Assembly: GCF_029395355.1 (NCBI RefSeq)
Contig: NZ_CP113913.1
Span: forward strand, 806,001 to 870,000
Reading direction: 5' to 3'
DNA length: 64,000 bases
Source: Bifidobacterium sp. ESL0800
GTDB lineage: Bacteria > Actinomycetota > Actinomycetes > Actinomycetales > Bifidobacteriaceae
A program made the position numbers and the translations under genes. This document shows, one piece after another, positions 27,559 to 42,285 of this stretch (within the stretch, counting starts at the first letter, position 1; each line of letters starts with the position of its first letter). A model generated the notes under the pieces. It was not told the DNA's origin. It saw only the letters and a program-made list of their open reading frames with translations, and did no database searches.

Positions 27559-28683
27559 CTACCTCATCAATCGGGTTGCCAACGACTTAAAGGCCTCGGC
27601 AACAGGAGTATCGGCGAGAGAGCCATCAGAATTGAGAACAGCCGGACGGCCGGAATCGTCGATTTCACGGATCGCGGGTTGGAAGGGCAGCTGGGTCAGG
27701 AGAGGGACGTCGTAGCCCAGCGCGTCGGTCAGTTGGTCGGAGACACGTTGGCCACCACCTTCGCCGAAGATACGCAGGCGTTCGCCTTTGTGGTCGAAAT
27801 AGCTCATGTTCTCCACCACGCCACGCACTTTCATCGGCACCTGAAGGGCGACCAAACCGGAACGGACGGCGACATCCGAGGCGCTGGGCTGCGGAGTGGT
27901 GACGACAATCAGCTCGGCGTTGGGCAATGCCTGCGCCACGGAGATGGCCATGTCGCCGGTGCCTGGCGCCAGATCGAGCAACAGCACGTCAGGACTGCCC
28001 CACCACACGTCGGCGAGGAACTGCTCGAGCGAACGCTGCAGCCGCGGGCCACGCCAGAGGATCGCACGGTCGGCTCCGGCGAACATGCCGATCGAGATCA
28101 TCTTGACCCCCCATGCGACCACCGGCATCAACATGCCGTTCAGGTCCGTGGGACGCGTATGCACGCCGAATAGAGCCGGCAGGGAGAACCCGTAGATATC
28201 CGCGTCGATGGCGGCAGTGTCATAACCGAGCGCCGAGAAGGTGGCCGCGAGGTTGGCGGTAACCGAGGACTTGCCCACACCGCCTTTGCCGGAGGCGACA
28301 GCGAAAATACGCGTCTTCGTTCCAGGCTTGTTGAAGGGGTTCTGCCGTCGCTCGGCCTTGAGCTCGCCCACCAGTTTTTCTAGTTTCTCGCGACTCATCG
28401 CACCGATTTCGATATGCGGCGTCAACGTTGCATCGGGATAGGACCGCACCGCCTGCATGATGCGTTCGCTGATGGTCTTGGAAAGCGGGCAGCCCGGCAC
28501 GGTGAGCTCGACGTGGACGGTCAGGTCGTAGCAGTTTTCACCGTCTTCGCTTTTTTCGGCCTCAAGCGCGGGAATCATACCCAAATCAGTGACGGAACGG
28601 CCCAGTTCAGGATCGATGACATGGCCGAGACGCTCATACATCCGCTGTTCGATTTGCCGTTCAATCGTGCCGCTATCCGTCAT
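27559..28683 (-). CDS. mrp: Mrp/ApbC-family P-loop ATPase with N-terminal MIP18 domain
   Basis: Likely iron-sulfur cluster carrier. Residues 1-100 are a MIP18 (DUF59) domain; the ATPase follows, with the deviant Walker A SGKGGVGKSS near residue 136 and the DVLLLDLAPGTGDM motif. The CxxC pair that holds a bridging cluster in many family members is absent: after ENMSYF the sequence is DHKGERLRIFGEGGG without cysteines. Loss of the cysteines is known in some actinobacterial members and argues for caution over the cluster-carrier role. It sits upstream of the GrpB gene on the same strand. Confidence 0.92.
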   Translation of the reverse strand: MTDSGTIERQIEQRMYERLGHVIDPELGRSVTDLGMIPALEAEKSEDGENCYDLTVHVELTVPGCPLSKTISERIMQAVRSYPDATLTPHIEIGAMSREKLEKLVGELKAERRQNPFNKPGTKTRIFAVASGKGGVGKSSVTANLAATFSALGYDTAAIDADIYGFSLPALFGVHTRPTDLNGMLMPVVAWGVKMISIGMFAGADRAILWRGPRLQRSLEQFLADVWWGSPDVLLLDLAPGTGDMAISVAQALPNAELIVVTTPQPSASDVAVRSGLVALQVPMKVRGVVENMSYFDHKGERLRIFGEGGGQRVSDQLTDALGYDVPLLTQLPFQPAIREIDDSGRPAVLNSDGSLADTPVAEAFKSLATRLMR

Positions 28684-28819
28684 TGCGCCTTCCTTTTTCG
28701 TTCGACTTCCACTGTATCGTTTTCGCAGACGGCTCGCCAGAGTTAATACGTATTACGTAATATCGATAGCGCGAACTCTCTGCGGCCATTGGATTACCGA
28801 CGATGACGGCAGTCACTGC

Positions 28820-35529
<6,710 letters not shown>

Positions 35530-35567
35530 ATCGTCAATTCTTTCAATTCAGCCAGACATAAAGCTTA

Positions 35568-35573
35568 TAGAAT
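35568..35573 (+). promoter_or_regulatory. Candidate -10 element giving a leaderless transcript at 35580
   Basis: TAGAAT lies exactly six bases before the GTG start at 35580, and no Shine-Dalgarno sequence is visible. This spacing puts the expected transcription start at or next to the start codon. No clear -35 element is seen. Confidence 0.4.
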
Positions 35574-35579
35574 AAACGT

Positions 35580-37967
35580 GTGAACACTTCTTCGAACAGC
35601 TTTGCCCACCGCCACAAGACCGCCATATTCGCGCTTCTCGCGGCCGCGATCATACTTCTGCTCGAGTGTTTCGCATTCAACTTGCAGTTCTGGAGCACGC
35701 TGGGCGCAAGCCGCGATTCCGTTTCGGCGCTCAATGCGCTCGGTCCGGGGTTGTCCCGGCAGAAAGACGGCACGCTCCTGGTCACCGACCCGACCACGGC
35801 GTTCCTAACAACCCAGAGCGATGGAAGTTCACCGTATATCCGCGTCGATCCTGCCGAATCGACATTCCGTTTCACCACGCCATCTGAGGTTCTGGGATTT
35901 GCGGACGCCAGCCAAAACACGGAAAACGCGGCGAAGACAACATCGAAGGCTCCGTCGACGGCTTTCCGTCTTCGAGTGGACGCCGCCGGACATTCCTCCC
36001 GTGTCCGTTCCGTTTCCACACTCATCTCCAACTCTCGCTATCTTCGCGTCCCTGACTTCAAAGCCTCATCCCGAGCCACGGATATCAAGGTGTGGGTCGA
36101 CGAACCTGCTGGGACCCGGGTCGATATCGCCGCCGTTCATGCCAACGTGCGCGTTCCGTTCCACGCCAGTTGGGGACGCGTAGCGGCCATGGCCGGCATC
36201 GTCGCGCTGATTGCGTTGTGGATGCCCTCTTCAATCCTGTGGCGATGGCGTCTGGACACCTCAAGCGTGCGGCAACGACTTGCCTTCGCCGGTTTCATGT
36301 CGGTCATCGCAGCGCTTGCCGTATTTTCGATTGTGCAATCGATTTGGACGGCAAACTCAGCGAACTTCCAAGAGCCCGGCAATTACACCTATGATTTCAA
36401 CCAGTATGGCCACATGGCGGATGCCTTGCTTCACGGCCGCGCATCATTGGACCTGAGCGTGCCGCAAGCCTTGAAAGACATGGCAAATCCTTATGATCCA
36501 CAAGCCCGTGAGGCCGTACTGCAAAAAGGAGTCTCGCCGATTTACTGGGATTACTCGTTCTATCGGGGCCGTTGGTATTCGTATTTCGGCGTGTTGCCGG
36601 CTCTGTTGATTTTTGCCCCCTACCGTCTGGCGACCTCACTCTTCGTTCCGGGCGGTTCCATGCTCCCTTCGGGCGCGGCTGTGGCGTTTCTGCTCTTTGT
36701 CTTCGTGCTCTTCGGCTCCCTGCTGGTTATCCGGCTGCTCAAATTGCTGAATCCCCGGACTTCAGTGGCCACGGTTTCAATGGCCATCACCCTTTTCCTG
36801 CTTGGTTCACAGGTCGGTTATCTGGCATTTCGCATGAATTTCTATTCGGTTCCGTTTGCCGCTTCCCTCGCCCTGAGCACGATGGGCCTGTGGTTCTGGT
36901 CCGGTTCGACACTGCCTCACTGTCATACATTGACCATTGAGCGGGCGTCGGCCCTGTCGTGGCCACACCTGGCCGCAGGATCATTGTGCATGGCGGCCAA
37001 TTTTGGCTGCCGTCCTACGTTTGCCTTGGTCGCGCTGTTGGCCTTCCCCATATTCTGGCCACAGATTCGTGCGATATGCACCAGGTCTGCGACCGCAGGA
37101 AAAGCGGCGAAGCACAAAACGACGATCGGCGTACTGGTTTCGATATTGCTTCCGGCATTGGTCGTGGTGGTGCCATTGTGCATGTACAATGCGATCCGAT
37201 TCGGTTCTCCCCTCAATTTCGGGGAACGTTACCAGATCACCGTCGCCGACATGACCCATTACCGCAACTCCCCCGCCAACCTGCTGCCTACGCTCGGCTA
37301 TTACCTGTTCCTGCCGCTGCGTTTTACGCATGACTTCCCGTTCATTGCCGTCAACCCCACACCGGTGACGTCATGGAGCTACGCGGAACCAGTGGTGGGC
37401 GGACTTTTCACACTGTGCCCGGCACTTGCAATCATCGTCTTGCCGCTGGTGCCCAGAGTGAGGAAACGTATCCGCCACAGCGGCCTGCTCCGCCTGGTTG
37501 TTGCCGCCTTGCCGCTGGCTTTGCTGCTGCTGTTCGTCGACATTGTCAAAGGCGGTATCGGCTGGCGTTACATGGTCGATTTCGGCTGGCTGGTGGCGAT
37601 GTCCGCAATCGTGGTGGTCGGAGCCATTCTCGGCGATGCAAGACCTTGCCGGAACAAGGAAAAGACCATGCCGCAGCCACATTCCAATCCAAGAGATGAC
37701 GAAAAGGCCGCACCGTTACCACAACAGAATTCATATCATCGGTTGGTAAGATCAGGTCTCCGATTCCGGCAACTGACTATGTCCGAGACCCTCAGGCCGG
37801 GAATCGATTGGGGCTTAGTAGCCCTGCGCCTTGTCATGCTTCTGCTTACTCTGGCAAGCATTGCGATAGCGTTGCTCACCGTCTTCGTCCCCGGTCGTGA
37901 GGACGCCCTGACCCGTACGAATCCTGCGCTCTTCCAAGCCGTGGCTTCGTGGTTCATCGTCGCGTAA
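35580..37967 (+). CDS. Polytopic membrane protein, possible GT-C-type glycosyltransferase
   Basis: The product has 795 residues. A first membrane helix (about 15-37) is followed by an extracytoplasmic domain (to about 195), then at least ten hydrophobic helices. The motif FYRGRWYSYFGVLPALLIFAPYRL resembles a signature I associate with bacterial GT-C-like hypothetical membrane proteins (a gRWYSYFG-P-like segment), but no catalytic acidic pair can be pinned down. The start is a GTG without a clear ribosome site, with a possible -10 (TAGAAT) six bases before it. It diverges from the large TPR protein. Sugar transfer to a cell-envelope polymer is one possibility; the gene is otherwise unassigned. 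Confidence 0.8.
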   Translation: MNTSSNSFAHRHKTAIFALLAAAIILLLECFAFNLQFWSTLGASRDSVSALNALGPGLSRQKDGTLLVTDPTTAFLTTQSDGSSPYIRVDPAESTFRFTTPSEVLGFADASQNTENAAKTTSKAPSTAFRLRVDAAGHSSRVRSVSTLISNSRYLRVPDFKASSRATDIKVWVDEPAGTRVDIAAVHANVRVPFHASWGRVAAMAGIVALIALWMPSSILWRWRLDTSSVRQRLAFAGFMSVIAALAVFSIVQSIWTANSANFQEPGNYTYDFNQYGHMADALLHGRASLDLSVPQALKDMANPYDPQAREAVLQKGVSPIYWDYSFYRGRWYSYFGVLPALLIFAPYRLATSLFVPGGSMLPSGAAVAFLLFVFVLFGSLLVIRLLKLLNPRTSVATVSMAITLFLLGSQVGYLAFRMNFYSVPFAASLALSTMGLWFWSGSTLPHCHTLTIERASALSWPHLAAGSLCMAANFGCRPTFALVALLAFPIFWPQIRAICTRSATAGKAAKHKTTIGVLVSILLPALVVVVPLCMYNAIRFGSPLNFGERYQITVADMTHYRNSPANLLPTLGYYLFLPLRFTHDFPFIAVNPTPVTSWSYAEPVVGGLFTLCPALAIIVLPLVPRVRKRIRHSGLLRLVVAALPLALLLLFVDIVKGGIGWRYMVDFGWLVAMSAIVVVGAILGDARPCRNKEKTMPQPHSNPRDDEKAAPLPQQNSYHRLVRSGLRFRQLTMSETLRPGIDWGLVALRLVMLLLTLASIAIALLTVFVPGREDALTRTNPALFQAVASWFIVA

Positions 37968-38020
37968 GCAACGGACTCAGAGGATTCCGCTTTCCGGAAA
38001 CGTCCTGGCTTACCACAATC

Positions 38021-39232
38021 TCAAACGACGTCGAGCTCGAGCAGAACCGCTTGCAGAACAGCCTTGATGTTGCGTTCGAAGACCTCCGGCTCAGGCAGCA
38101 GAGATACGGCCAGATAACCGTTTTCGGTCATATCGAAGTAATAGCCGGGTTGACCGGTCAGGTGAAAATCACGGATCAGACGCAGCACCAGCGCGTTCTC
38201 GTCGATGACCGAGGGGAAACGCAGCAATACGTTCCAGCCGCCTTCCGCGCGCAGGACCGAGACCAAGCCGGATTCGTCCTCGTCCAGCATGGTGTGCAGA
38301 CGCTTGAGATTGTCCCGAGTGCGCTTTTGCACACGATCAAGTTGTCCGGGAACCGCAGCAAGCAGTTCCGGCATTCGATCTGAAATGATGTCGCTGAACG
38401 GCAGGTAATCGTCGGCGATGATATCGAGCCTGCGTTGCGCCTCGGCAACCAGATCCTTTGGACCGCTGACTTGAATCCATCCGACTTTGGCGTGCGGGGC
38501 AGCCAAAAGTTTCGAAAAGCCATCCAGAGCGAACGTCAGCGCACCCTGCTCACCCGCCAGCCGCCGGTTGCCTTCAAACGGTTCCATGTCATAGTCGAAG
38601 AACACCTCGTCGGCGATGATGGCGACATCGTGCTCGCTGCAGAGCCGGAGAAGTGCTTCGCGTTCGTCCGGCTTGACATAGGAGCCGGTCGGGTTGTTCG
38701 GATTGATCAGGACGATGGCCTGTACGTTTTTGCCTTTCGGACTTTCCAGAAGCTCGCGCAGCCAAGCCACGTCAATGAACCACGACCCGTCGAATTGCAG
38801 CTGGTATTCCAGCGTATCCACGTTTTCCAGCCCGCCGATGGATTCGATCAGCGGATAGCCCGGTTTGGGGCCGAGCACGATATCTCCCGGATCGCACATC
38901 AGCTTGAACAGCCACGTATAGGCCTCGGATGTGGAGCTCAAAAGATAGAGATCATCGGGGCTGACAGATTCGGATGAATCTTGTTCTTCTGGAGCTTCCT
39001 CGAGATTTCTCTTGGTAAGGAATTGAGCGAGTTCCTTCCGCGCCGCCAACGGCCCGCGGGGCTCGGCGGTATAAACGCCTGGCACTTCCGCGGGGGCAAG
39101 ACCATGCTTCGTCGGATTGGAATCGTTAACGGTATCGAGTGTGATTCCTCGGCTTCTTGCCTCGGCTTCAGCTTTGGCGATGGGATTGAGCTTGGTCGAA
39201 CCGACCCTTGACGAAAAACGCATGATCTCCAT
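38021..39232 (-). CDS. PLP-dependent class I/II aminotransferase
   Basis: Fold type I aminotransferase of about 403 residues. The PLP lysine is in DGFSKLLAAPHAKVGWI near residue 235; the NPNNPTGS motif and DEVFFDY with the PLP-binding aspartate precede it. It resembles alanine- or aspartate-type aminotransferases, but the amino donor cannot be decided from sequence. The N-terminal MRFSSRVG is an alternative start three codons in. The gene converges with the membrane protein gene (35580-37967), with about 50 bp between their ends, where no convincing terminator is seen. Confidence 0.9.
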   Translation of the reverse strand: MEIMRFSSRVGSTKLNPIAKAEAEARSRGITLDTVNDSNPTKHGLAPAEVPGVYTAEPRGPLAARKELAQFLTKRNLEEAPEEQDSSESVSPDDLYLLSSTSEAYTWLFKLMCDPGDIVLGPKPGYPLIESIGGLENVDTLEYQLQFDGSWFIDVAWLRELLESPKGKNVQAIVLINPNNPTGSYVKPDEREALLRLCSEHDVAIIADEVFFDYDMEPFEGNRRLAGEQGALTFALDGFSKLLAAPHAKVGWIQVSGPKDLVAEAQRRLDIIADDYLPFSDIISDRMPELLAAVPGQLDRVQKRTRDNLKRLHTMLDEDESGLVSVLRAEGGWNVLLRFPSVIDENALVLRLIRDFHLTGQPGYYFDMTENGYLAVSLLPEPEVFERNIKAVLQAVLLELDVV

Positions 39233-39353
39233 TCACATCCAATAATTTCAATGTCGCAATTCCGCATCAATCCTCGACCACATCTTTGCCTGTCAATGAT
39301 CGAAAGATCTGGCTGCAGCCACCAGAGACGATTCTACTTCAGGATATTCAGTC

Positions 39354-39392
39354 AAAACAAAAGTTCCGCCCGGCAACCACCGAACGGAACTT
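39354..39392 (-). terminator. Terminator after ppgK
   Basis: On the minus strand AAGTTCCG-TT-CGG, a six-base loop and CCG-GG-CGGAACTT make a long stem with two wobbles, followed by TTGTTTT. It lies just past the ppgK stop. Confidence 0.88.
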
Positions 39393-39406
39393 CCAAAAAC
39401 CAACGA

Positions 39407-40174
39407 TCAGACAAGCTTGGTCGTCGCATAATACGCGGCGCCCACAATGCCCGCCTCGTTGCGCAGCTTGGCCTGCACAATCGGGGTCTTGATATCGATA
39501 TAGGGCAGGAACTTGTCGGCCATTCGGCTCACCCCGCCGCCGACCACGAAGAGGTCGGGGCTGAAGTATTTCTCAAGCAGGCCGTAATACTTGGTCAGGC
39601 GCTTGGCCCACTTCTTGTAGCCTAGGCTCTTCTTGTCGCGCACGGAGGATGCCGCGTACTTCTCGGCGTCGCCCTTGCCCTTCTCCAGCTGGATATGTCC
39701 AAGCTCCGTGTTCGGCAGCAGCACGCCATTATAGATGAGCGCGGTTCCGATACCGGTGCCGAGGGTGGTGGCGATAACCAACCCGTCTTCACCCTTGGCC
39801 GCACCGTACTGCTGTTCGGCGAGTCCGGCGGCATCCGCATCGTTGACCACGGTGACCGGACGCCCACAAGCCTTGGAGAAGACTTCGGTGACGTCCAGGC
39901 CGATCCATGACTTGTCGAGATTGGCCATGAAATCAAGCGGCTTGCCGGGCTTGATCGGTGCGGGGAATGCGATGCCGACCGGAGCCCCTGCCGGAACTTC
40001 AAAATGCTCGAGTTCCTGACGAACGATGGCTGCGACAGCATCCGGGGTGGAAACCTCAGGGGTGAGGATCTTCAGGCGTGGCAGAGCGAACTCACCCTTT
40101 TCCAAATCCACCGGGGCCGCCTTGATACCAGAACCACCGATATCAACGCCAAAGGCCTGTGCTGTCTCAATCAT
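39407..40174 (-). CDS. ppgK: Polyphosphate glucokinase
   Basis: ROK-fold kinase that phosphorylates glucose with inorganic polyphosphate or ATP, feeding the bifid shunt. About 255 residues, the length of actinobacterial PpgK. The phosphate loop GVDIGGSGIK is near the N-terminus, VVNDADAAG carries the catalytic aspartate, and TLGTGIGTALIYNG binds the donor phosphate. The classical ROK zinc-binding cysteine cluster is absent, as in PpgK. The start at 40174 has GAGGGG upstream. The gene precedes the aminotransferase gene on the same strand, separated by a terminator. Confidence 0.93.
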   Translation of the reverse strand: MIETAQAFGVDIGGSGIKAAPVDLEKGEFALPRLKILTPEVSTPDAVAAIVRQELEHFEVPAGAPVGIAFPAPIKPGKPLDFMANLDKSWIGLDVTEVFSKACGRPVTVVNDADAAGLAEQQYGAAKGEDGLVIATTLGTGIGTALIYNGVLLPNTELGHIQLEKGKGDAEKYAASSVRDKKSLGYKKWAKRLTKYYGLLEKYFSPDLFVVGGGVSRMADKFLPYIDIKTPIVQAKLRNEAGIVGAAYYATTKLV

Positions 40175-40296
40175 CGCTAACCCCTCTTGTAACAGGTTGG
40201 AAAAAATAATCGTTGACATTGTACCGCACTCGATGGCCAATACGCTTGTATCAGCACCTAAATTGAATATGCAGACGCATAACCTTCCCCGTATCG

Positions 40297-41355
40297 TTAT
40301 TTCAGCGGCGGCATCGGTTGCCAATTGGGGTCATGCAAAAGCTTGCGCGAATCGACCCAACCTTTGGCAATGGCCTTGAGGCCGGTCCTGATATGCTCGC
40401 GGTCGACGGCCACAAGACGGATGACCTCTTTGAGTGCGGTCAGCAGCGTACCCAAAGCGAACAATGCCGGTCGATAGTCGCCATGAGCCATGAAGTAGCG
40501 GGCCATGTAGCCGCGGTTGCGCATGATGTGGTAACGGTTCATGTCGGAGGTCGAATTGAGCTGGCGGACGCCGGCGATGTCCCAGTTGCCGATATCGCGC
40601 GTACGCTGGATGATCTTGTCGTTGACCACGATCGGATCGGTTACCTTGCTGGCCAGATAGCCGTAGATCGTGTCGTCCCAGTAGATGAAGAAGCGCGGGT
40701 CCGGCAGGCCGATCTTTTCCACGATATTGCGACGGAACAGGCCGCCTTCGAAGCACATCGTATCCATCGTGCGATAGCCGGAAGGGCCGAACGCAGCGGG
40801 CGCGATGGGATTGGGGATGCCGAGCGGGACGATGAAATCGTACTGCCAATAGAAATCGCCGCCGTCGTAATCCAGACGCGAACCCTGAATCACGTCGTGG
40901 CGAGGCGTCCACTTGGCCAGTTGCCCGATGGCGTTCGGGAGCACGGCCACGTCGTCATCCATCACCCAGAACCAAACGGCCCCGAGTTCATAGGCCTTTT
41001 TCACGCCGTTGGAGAAGCCGCCGGAACCGCCGATATTGCCCGCCTGCGGCGCATAGACCACACGCTGGGTGTTGCCGCTTTCATCCGGCTCGGTCTTGCC
41101 CCACTGGGCATCGATCGCGTCGGAAAACCGCTGCACCATCACTTTGGTATCGTCGCTGTGTTCGTTGTCGACCACGACCACACGCCAAGGGGCGGCGTTC
41201 AGCGCCTTGATGGAATCGAACAGCCGCGCCAAAAGCTTCTGCCTCTTGTATGTCACCACGACGATGGCCAGTTTCTCAATCGGAGATTGCTCTGAAGTGG
41301 CGCCTTCCCTGCCTTCGGCACCATCAATATCCACAGTGTTGTTGTTTTCAGTCAT
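40297..41355 (-). CDS. Family 2 glycosyltransferase (galactofuranosyltransferase-like)
   Basis: GT-A fold enzyme of about 352 residues. The nucleotide-sugar region begins at IVVVTYKRQKLLARL, and the metal-binding WVMDDDVAVLP (DxD-type) lies near residue 120. A downstream ED-like FFIYWDDT segment fits the catalytic base. The layout resembles actinobacterial GlfT1-type transferases that build cell-wall or surface galactan, but the sugar is not proven. The start at 41355 follows GGGGAT. It lies upstream of ppgK on the same strand and is divergent from the riboflavin transporter. Confidence 0.88.
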   Translation of the reverse strand: MTENNNTVDIDGAEGREGATSEQSPIEKLAIVVVTYKRQKLLARLFDSIKALNAAPWRVVVVDNEHSDDTKVMVQRFSDAIDAQWGKTEPDESGNTQRVVYAPQAGNIGGSGGFSNGVKKAYELGAVWFWVMDDDVAVLPNAIGQLAKWTPRHDVIQGSRLDYDGGDFYWQYDFIVPLGIPNPIAPAAFGPSGYRTMDTMCFEGGLFRRNIVEKIGLPDPRFFIYWDDTIYGYLASKVTDPIVVNDKIIQRTRDIGNWDIAGVRQLNSTSDMNRYHIMRNRGYMARYFMAHGDYRPALFALGTLLTALKEVIRLVAVDREHIRTGLKAIAKGWVDSRKLLHDPNWQPMPPLK

Positions 41356-41469
41356 ATCCCCTATTCTTGCACCCCCACACGATGGCGGCAACAAGACCGG
41401 AAAGAACCCCGGGCATTGTCACGATGCATACAGCACGCGTGTGTAATTCATCAATGTGCGCAAAAACGT

Positions 41470-41499
41470 TTGACTTTTGGGTATGCATACGGGTATAGA
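41470..41499 (+). promoter_or_regulatory. Promoter of the riboflavin transporter
   Basis: TTGACT (41470-41475) and TATAGA (41494-41499) are separated by 18 bases. Transcription would start just before the FMN riboswitch at about 41510. Confidence 0.7.
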
Positions 41500-41509
41500 T
41501 AGGAATGCA

Positions 41510-41654
41510 AGTTTCAGGGAAGGTGAAATTCCTTATTGGCGGTAACGGCACTGTCGATTTCAAAACGACAGCATTGCCGAAGCCCGCGAGCCGCGAAAGC
41601 GGTCGATCCGGTGAAAATCCGAGGCCAACGGTGACAGTCCGGATGAAAGAAACG
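41510..41654 (+). promoter_or_regulatory. FMN riboswitch (RFN element)
   Basis: The P1 helix is GTTTC (41511) with GAAAC (41649). Conserved blocks appear in order: AGGGAAGGTGAAATTCC, the GGCGGTAA region, GAAGCCCGCGAGCCGC, CGGTGAAAATCCGAGGCC, AACGGTGACAGTCCGGATG and AAAGAAACG. This is a nearly textbook RFN element. The Shine-Dalgarno GAGG follows the aptamer at once, and the start codon itself lies in a small inverted repeat, which points to control of translation initiation. Confidence 0.96.
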
Positions 41655-41663
41655 AGGCTCATC

Positions 41664-42272
41664 ATGAGCAATATTTCTGGTACCCAAAATCCGTCCGACC
41701 CCTATCAGCGGGACAAGACGCAATCATCTCATTCCACCGGTGTGGCCGACAAGGGCCGCTGGTCGACGCAGCGCATCGCGATCTACGCGCTGTTCGTGGC
41801 TCTGGCGATGGCGGCCTCCTTTATCGAATTCCCCATCATGCCCGGCGTGCCGTGGCTGAAATACGACCTTTCCGGCATCATCTGCCTGGTCGCGGGCTTC
41901 GCGTTCGGTCCGATGGCGGCGTTCATCGTCAGTGTCCTGAGCTGGATCCCCCACCTGTTCATGAACCCGTGGGGCGCCATCATGTCCATCGCGGTCTCCG
42001 TGTTCCTGAGCGTTCCGGCGGCCATGGTCTACAAGCGCATGCGCACCCGTGTCGGCGCATTGGTCGGCATCCTGGTCGGCGTGGTTTTCGGTCTGATCGC
42101 GGCCATCGGCGGCAATATCATTATCACGCCGATCTACGCACATATGACCACCGCGCAGGTGCTGGCGATGGTCGTGCCGATTCTGCTGCCGTTCAACCTG
42201 ATCAAGTTCGCCATCCACGGCGTGGTCACCTTCGCCATATACAAGCCGATTTCCAACCTGTTGAACCGTTAG
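41664..42272 (+). CDS. ribU: Riboflavin ECF transporter S component RibU
   Basis: Membrane substrate-binding subunit, about 202 residues and six helices, preceded by a hydrophilic tail of about 35 residues. The N-terminal membrane segment RIAIYALFVALAMAASFIEFP and the loop WLKYDLSGIICLVAGFAFG match RibU-type S components. The FMN riboswitch directly upstream fixes the substrate as riboflavin or a close flavin. The start at 41664 follows GAGG; longer open frames run through the riboswitch and are not real. It is followed after 13 bp by a fused A-A'-T energizer. Confidence 0.94.
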   Translation: MSNISGTQNPSDPYQRDKTQSSHSTGVADKGRWSTQRIAIYALFVALAMAASFIEFPIMPGVPWLKYDLSGIICLVAGFAFGPMAAFIVSVLSWIPHLFMNPWGAIMSIAVSVFLSVPAAMVYKRMRTRVGALVGILVGVVFGLIAAIGGNIIITPIYAHMTTAQVLAMVVPILLPFNLIKFAIHGVVTFAIYKPISNLLNR

Positions 42273-42285
42273 GGATTTCGCAGAA

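Noticed and set aside
41505..41663. A coding extension upstream of ribU
   Set aside because: The frame stays open, but the sequence is the FMN riboswitch; the real start at 41664 has its own ribosome site.
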